Shown: one piece after another, positions 58,201 to 64,000 of the stretch | How positions within the stretch are numbered: position 1 is the stretch's first letter | Layout of the letters: each line of letters starts with the position of its first letter | From: Apiospora phragmitis | Lineage: Eukaryota; Ascomycota; Sordariomycetes; Amphisphaeriales; Apiosporaceae | Reading direction: 5' to 3' | Length of the DNA stretch: 64,000 nucleotides | NCBI GenBank assembly: GCA_038363925.1 | Contig: JAQQWL010000011.1 | Location: 3,348,001 to 3,412,000 of the forward strand | Position numbers and translations under genes: made by a program | Notes under the pieces: generated by a model | Told to the model about the DNA's origin: nothing | The model's input: only the letters and a program-made list of their open reading frames with translations | The model's database searches: none

Positions 58201-58955
58201 TGCTGGCGGGGCGGGGGGGACAGAAATGGGAGGTGGAGTGGGCGCACGAGTTGAACTTCTGCCATGCATAACGCCAGCCAGTGCAGCTTGTGGGTTGGCT
58301 GCTCCCCGACTCGTGTCCGAGGCAACGGATGGCTGCCGGGTAGGAAGAGCAGGGCTCTGGAGTTCTTCCGGCTCGGCCGGAGCAGCCGAGCGGGTAGGAA
58401 GTGCTGGTGGAGGTATGGGCACCGAAGCGGCCGGCGGTTCTGGCTCTGCCTCGGGTTCTGGTTCGGCAGCTCTCGTTGTCTCGCCCTCTATAGCATCGCC
58501 CATCTCAATATAGTTGGCGGGGACGAAGCCAAAATCGCCATTAAGCCCTACCAGAATCCAGTCGGGATCTGACGCGTCGTAGACCAACAATTGCGCATCT
58601 TCGGGGAAGGACAGCTCTTCGTCGGTTTGTCTGGTGTATTCGTACAGTGCACGAGCTTGGGCAACAGCCGGGGCCTACGGATGAGTCCAAGCTGTCAGTC
58701 CATTACTGGTAGCCGAGTGACGACAACGGCAGAGTAGGAAATTGGGGTGATGCATACTTCCTCGACGTAGTTGTTGGGTACCAAGCCCTCGGGCTCGTCA
58801 TCTTCGTCGGCGCTTGCTCTCTTTTTTGCCTTCCACCAGTCATCCTCCTGGCTTTTTTCTAGAATATAAAGAACATCGCCTTCGGTGATGGCCAGCTCTC
58901 CTTCTCCCTGGGGCGCATAGTCATAAACGGCCTTGTAAACACCGAGGAACCCCAT
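55291..58955 (-). CDS. SLA1: Endocytic actin-assembly adaptor Sla1, two one-base frame breaks
   Basis: Exons 58955-58758, 58674-57242, 57170-55366 and 55316-55291 give about 1153 residues. SH3-1 (GVYKAVYDYAPQGEGELAI) and SH3-2 (ARALYEYTRQTDEELSFPED) are at the N-terminus, and SH3-3 (KRGVILYDFMAQGDDEVTV) at about 390-455. SHD1 (IRVWTDRTKSFSVEAQFLGL), which reads NPFxD sorting signals, is at about 544-600, and the SAM-like SHD2 (DYDWFQFFLACEVSVGLCER) at about 650-715. A Gln/Pro-rich tail carries a dozen xxTG repeats (QQTG, QMTG, QPTG, QRTG), the Pan1-binding and phosphorylation repeats. It ends TPQNPFGF, encoded by a last exon of 26 bases. Frame breaks: one extra C at 58208-58211 and one missing base at 56571-56573. 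Sla1 couples cargo, clathrin and Las17/Pan1 at cortical actin patches. Confidence 0.93.
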
Positions 58956-60032
58956 GGCGGCGATGTTGGGTATCGATGCAGTCGCAAAGAAAGTAGGTCG
59001 GTCGGGTTGCTAGCAGTTGGTAAATACGGGGGGTGGTTTAATTGGTGTGTCGGTGCCTAGTAGGTATGAGCTTCTCGAATGACGCGTTATCACTGTCGTC
59101 GGACCATCACGTTCGGTTCGGCGCAAGCGGCAGTCTCCTTGGACCGGTATACTGCAACGGGAACTGCAGGTGTGTATGTAAAGTATGTCTGGTAAAGTAG
59201 TTGGCAATACCGAAGGTCGGGTTGAGTGCTTGTCTGTCCCTGCACGACCGGTAGGGGGGGGGGTAGTACCCAAGCAAAGTGTTTGACTGGTTGGTGGGTA
59301 ACGAGAGGACAGTATTGAGGGGACTGTTGGAAGGCAGCCCCAGGTAAAATGAAACCTTGCCGAGAAGAAGAAACGATAATGCCTATAATAGTGATTCTAG
59401 TAGTCAATCAATCACAAACAACTCTCACCAAGCAGTGAACCCTTGGTGCTTGGATCCTTGAGGGGGAAGAGTGGTAGCCGGTGGACTGGAACCGATGAGG
59501 TAAGGGAGAAGTGGGCCACTTTCAAGTCGGACTCTCATAGTGCGTAGACGCAGCTGCGCACCGTACTGGACTTATTTGCTTCACAACATTAGTGCTTATG
59601 TTCTCGGAAAGGGGCAGCTCGCATCAATCATTTCAACTTATGATACCTAGGATAGACATGGTCTTGAGCCATCAACACAGGCTTGCATTTGCTATAATCA
59701 TCCCAAGTACAGAACAAGTACAGACTTTGGATACTTTTGGGTTTGTAGATAGGAGACTTGGCTGGTTATCCATTGATACCGTCTCCTGGCTAAGTACTTA
59801 GATAAGTACCTACCTACAGTACGAATGAATATGCATACACTCGAGTTGACCAAAGATGGACGTAGGTTAACTAGGTAGGTAGGTAGCTATTGAATGCGTC
59901 TGATGGTCGAATACTTGATATTTCTCGTCAGCTTCTCGTCAGCTTCTCGCCAAGCTACCTTCCCAAACTGACTGTCCATTCTTGTCCGCCCGAGATTCTC
60001 CCTCATCTACTGTGGTTTGGTTACCAGCCTGC
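58956..60032. other. Intergenic between SLA1 and AMD1
   Basis: Promoter of SLA1 and 3' region of AMD1. It contains G runs and several CCTACCTA/TAGGTAGG motifs near 59810-59885. No gene seen. Confidence 0.5.
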
Positions 60033-63000
60033 TTACGATGCTTCTTCATCCGGGACGCTCCTCTTAGGGGCGCTGCGAATGGAAGCAATGCCGTCATCAG
60101 AACCATTGACAGAGCTTTGTCGCCTACTAGCGCGCCTCGAAGCTCGTGCCATCATTCCAGGCAGATATCGGGGTTCGTGGCCAGAGAGGTGCATCTCCCT
60201 CTCCGTCGGCCACTGCCCATCGCGCGGGGCTGTTGCTGTCAACGGCGACCCTGATACTGCGATCTGGGGAGCAGTATTGTTTGCATCAGCTGGTGCGCGA
60301 CCGAAGCGAGGCTCCTGGGTGGACACTCCGATGGACCCACGAGTCTTGGTATCGTGGAGGGTGGTGTTGCTGGCTAAAGTGGTCTTGAGCGACGATGGTG
60401 GCGAATTGGTCATGGGCTTCAGGGCCGCTAGGTTTTCTGACGTAGAGCCTGTTGCGGTATCCTGGGCCGCACTTGAGGTGTAGCTTGCAATCCTTTCAAG
60501 AAGTCAGTAATGTCTTTCGGACAACAAGGCTTGATGTATACTCACAGGCGATGTTCCTCCACCCAAGTGTGGTACCTGAATTCCTCCCGGCGGTCAGGTA
60601 CATTGGTCTTGGCCATTTGATTCCCTTCCTTGCCTGGTGTGTTGAACTTCGGCCCGAGCCACTGCTGCTTGATCGAGTGCTCATACCCGCTTTGTTTGAC
60701 AGAGTTCTTCGCCAGCTCGCACATGTCTACTGGGCTGAGCTTGTAGATCTGCGCAGCGACTGCGTACTCCTCGATGAGCGGCTCTTTCGTGAAGGCAAAC
60801 TGCAGGGGGTCATCCGTGGAAAGCGACACGTTCAGACCCCGTTTGAAGTATTGATGGAACGGGTTTCTCTCATACGCGAGGAACAGAGCATTGTTACTGA
60901 GAGGGGACATAGCTATGCCGATCTGTTCCAAGTAGAAGATATACTGGAGAAGCGGCACCTTTCTCAGCAACAGCCCATGGCTAATGCTGTGGCAGCACAA
61001 GAGGGCGATGGCAAGGTGTTCACTATCGCCTGCTTCTCCGCAATGTGGACGCAGTAGCAACGTGTTGAATCCACGCTGCCGGCGCCAAAAGTTCAGTGAA
61101 GTCATGTTGGCGAACAGGTAGTAGATCCAGTAGCTGTAGGGCGGGTTTTGTTTCGAGTCCCACTCCTTGGGGACAGGGAACTTCTTGTACAGTCGGCGTT
61201 CGACCTTGCTCTCATCGTCAACGCTGTCGAACCCGATGACACGCTGGAGGAAGATGTGTAGCTTAGGATGGCTCTCAGGGTCTTTGGTTACTTCAAACAG
61301 GGGGAGGAATACGTTCTTGACAACCTGCTCAAAGCTCCCCATCAGACCGGTTGCTTTATACACGTCGTACAGCCGTGGAATCTGAATAAGCCAGCGGACG
61401 TTGTGGGAGATGAGCTTGTTATCTACCACCCAGGCAGCAAGGTTGTCCCACTCGTCCATCGACTTGCCATAGATGGATATGCGCCACTCCACCATTTGAT
61501 ATTTGCTCGACTCGAGATCAGCGATTACTTCCTTGGTGATCTCTGCGAGATATCGGCCTTGAATGTGATTGTCTGTCTTCAAAAAGATAGTCCTCAGGCG
61601 GGACTCCCCAATGGGGTTATACTTCAAGTTGAACTTGTCGAACCTGTGGAAGGAATCGGTATGGGCGTGCATGTCCAGGGTATCAATACTCAGGTCGTAT
61701 GCTGTGAGCTTAATACTTTCAAAAACCTCGGCAAGGGTGAGGACCTTGCCATCTCTGATCAGGACCTGCTCATTGGGACACTTCTTCATTTTACTCTTGA
61801 TGAATCGCAAGAGATGCTTTTGGTTCATGCAGGCAGAGTGGTGAACATGGGTGTCAACCTTTCTCACATTGTAGAAGTCGCGATGCGGTACTTTCTTGCT
61901 GTCTGCAGTCTCCTGATATTCGTTCAGAAGCGTGTAGAGATTAAATTTGCCTTCGAGGTATTGCAAGCGCCGGAAGGCAAAACTCTTACTGGGTCCATCG
62001 GACGATATGGCCAAGATATTCTCCAGGTCCATGTAGTAGTCTTTGATGGTTGGAACGCCGACGACGGGCGTGTTGGCATTCTCTGCCTCGGCGTTTTCGA
62101 AAACCTGGTACACCCCGTTGCCGTCAAGCCTAAACGCGAAATCGCTGGGTGGTGGCAGAGGCAGCAGGTCTTCCACCTCGAAGTCTTCGCCAACATCGTG
62201 CCCAGGCTTGCGCTTCTTAGATGCGCGCTTCGACCTGGCGTCCGAAGCGGCCGCTGCAGCTTCATCAAGGGCCGTTTGGGTGTCAGGTTGGGGAGGGAGC
62301 ACCGTGCTATTGCTGAGACTGTTTACCGTTGTAGGGGCAACGGTATGAGGACCGACCCAAGCTGGCTCCGGGGGCGGAGGATAGATGTCCCAGTTGGGGT
62401 CATCCTTGGGATTGTCGCCATCACGCTGCACCGAGAGACGGATGTACTTGTGGCGGATGTCTAGAATCTTCTGGATATTCTGAAAGATGGTGCTCAACTC
62501 GGCGGCAATGTGTGGGTCGTTGTCCGCGAAGCCAGTGCCCAGCCCCATCGGCACCTGACCATCTGGTAAGGACATGTCCGGTAGGAGTTGGTTTTCGCTT
62601 CCGCCAGCACCCACGTCCTCTGTGCCCAGTATGTTTGGGGTTTGGCCAGGATTACCCCCGAGGGATGGTCGAGTGGCTGTTCGCGGCGCGGGTTCTTGAC
62701 CCAGACCAGAACAGAGAGGTGAGGGGCCGACGTAGGGTAGCTTATAGCTGGAGGATGTAGTGGCGGAAGGTGGGAGCGAGCTCGAGGGAGGAGTTTGGCC
62801 CTCGACTCCACCATGGGAACCGAAAGTCTCCAGCGTTCTCGGACCTTTCCCGGCAGCGACCACAGGACTCTGGGGGGTGGTGTGAGACTGTACCACTTCC
62901 CCGCCATCTGTCCTCTGGTACTCCTGCTGATGTCTCTGGTAGAACAACTTAGCATCTGTCTGGCTCATCTGTCGCTCGTCCACAGGGTCGTAAAATGCCG

Positions 63001-63199
63001 TTCTCTTGGGGCGGTCGCGATAGAGCATGCCCTCGGCGGAAGGCTCGTCCGATGGTGTAGGGGCCATATGTTGATGCGTATCACCACCACCTTCTGTTTC
63101 ATTGTCGCTTTCGACTGCATACGCATACCGCTCATCCTCGTCGGTGTCGTCATCCTCCTGGAGGAAGGCAGACGATGGGGCCTCGAGGGGCGTCTCCAT
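60033..63199 (-). CDS. AMD1: AMP deaminase
   Basis: Exon 1 is 63199-60546 and exon 2 is 60492-60033 (GTGAGT donor, AAG acceptor), giving 1037 residues with no frame break. The N-terminal 330 or so residues are disordered and regulatory. The catalytic domain has the metal site KVDTHVHHSACMNQKHLLRF (about residue 450), LAYERNPFHQYFKRGLNVS and the signature SLSTDDPLQFAFTKEPLIEE (about 793). It deaminates AMP to IMP and ammonia in the cytosol, tuning adenylate pools in the purine nucleotide cycle. The C-terminal exon adds about 150 Ser/Thr/Pro-rich residues typical of filamentous fungi. The start at 63199 is the first ATG of the frame and follows a short leader. Being intact over more than 1000 codons, it shows the indels elsewhere are not uniform. 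Confidence 0.96.
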
Positions 63200-64000
63200 T
63201 TCAGGAAGATCGTTTACTACATGACATACACAGCCTGGTCAGTCCCGGGTAGCAGCTCGTACCTGTGCAGGTGTTGGGGATTCGCTCAGACATGGCATAG
63301 CCATAGCATGTGTACGGCAAGTCTATGGTATGGCGGGGTAAATTGCGACTCGAAAGAGAGACACAAGTGCACTTACAAGGCATTGTTTGGCGAGGCAATG
63401 ATGCAACCGCGGTGCGACGGGAGCTCGAGAGCGTTGAATGTTGGAATCAACCGAGTTGAATGATCGGATGGTAGGTAGAGGTACTTGCATCAAAGGAAAG
63501 CCAGATCGATCAAGTGCTATTCCAGTATCGTCCTTCAACTAGGGATGACTGACTCTAGTCTCTATCCCTCGCTTCTGCGCTTTATTTTTTAGTCTGTAGC
63601 TTAAGTCTAAAGTTCTCTTTAGGTACACACCAAGAAAGAAACCCTTTTTCGGCCTGATCAATCGGAGAGCCGGCACCTACTATGTATGTACTAAATATGT
63701 TGTCCATCCTATGCAAGTTTAATCAAATACGACCCGACGACTTAAGCTCCCCCCCCTCCCCCCCCGCGGTCGTAAACTAGCGCTGGCTGTCAGGCACCCA
63801 TTACGTCGGTTTTCTTCGCCAAGAGGACCGTGTAACAGTGGTGCTGTGCTGGTGGTGGCATGGATATATACGGTGTGACGGGTCTGGTCTGTATGGAGGG
63901 GCAGACACCTGAACCCGTCATCCGTCCCGTTTCCCGTCCCGAAAGCCAGGCAAGCGAAAGTTCAAAGCGCCAACCAATAGACCCGCGCCACTTTGACATG
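63200..64000. other. Intergenic, right edge
   Basis: Promoter of AMD1. It contains two runs of eight C separated by one T at 63749-63765. No gene seen. Confidence 0.5.

Noticed and set aside
61268..62464. 398-codon plus-strand open frame opposite AMD1
   Set aside because: Antisense shadow of the AMP deaminase coding sequence.
1..64000. Biosynthetic gene cluster or fungal defence/heterokaryon system
   Set aside because: No polyketide or peptide synthetase, terpene cyclase, HET or NLR domain was seen; the genes are unrelated housekeeping and accessory loci.

Overview
This is nuclear DNA of a filamentous ascomycete, most likely a Sordariomycete (Pezizomycotina). The evidence is short GT-AG introns of about 50-130 bases with CTAAC-like branch points, compact genes on both strands, Pezizomycotina-specific families (DUF7905, DUF8035, fungal F-box and Kre9/Knh1-type wall proteins) and a Fot1/pogo transposon with RIP-like substitutions. 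I cannot name the genus.

Layout. 1-11.3 kb is the accessory end: a chitinase relic without its GH18 core, an F-box gene, a DUF1275 membrane protein, then a 3 kb gene-free stretch ending in a nitrate transporter whose upstream DNA carries GATA and NirA-type sites, and a GPI-type wall protein. 14.6-34.7 kb is housekeeping: a triple-KH RNA-binding protein, a CENP-K-like kinetochore protein, a DUF7905 protein, prefoldin subunit 5, a membrane-anchored conserved protein, ORC1, the splicing factor Prp46, the proteasome chaperone Nas6/gankyrin and a TMF1-type golgin. A 1.86 kb Fot1/pogo element lies at 35.9-37.8 kb. 38.5-63.2 kb holds alkaline ceramidase, prefoldin subunit 1, a DUF8035 protein, a Hem25-type glycine carrier, COG8, a TLC-domain protein, a small secreted Gly-rich protein, a secreted alpha/beta hydrolase, the endocytic adaptor Sla1 and AMP deaminase. 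The genes are not a pathway cluster; they are independent loci.

The main caution is frame integrity. At least 14 otherwise conserved genes, including ORC1, Nas6, COG8, Sla1 and prefoldin 1, read correctly only if one base is skipped or added (16 sites, plus two in the transposase). ORC1 carries a deletion and an insertion about 210 bases apart. This looks like uncorrected indels in the assembly rather than gene death. I therefore call these genes as present and note each break; only the chitinase and the transposase, which carry larger losses or substitutions, are called broken.

The most interesting points are a probable 3-nucleotide microexon in the ceramidase gene, a secreted protein whose exons each carry a related Gly-rich module, a cluster of CAGCGCTG palindromes in the ORC1 divergent promoter, and a well-marked nitrogen-regulatory region in front of a nitrate transporter with no nitrate or nitrite reductase in the window. 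I found no convincing tRNA, rRNA, CRISPR or telomere repeat.
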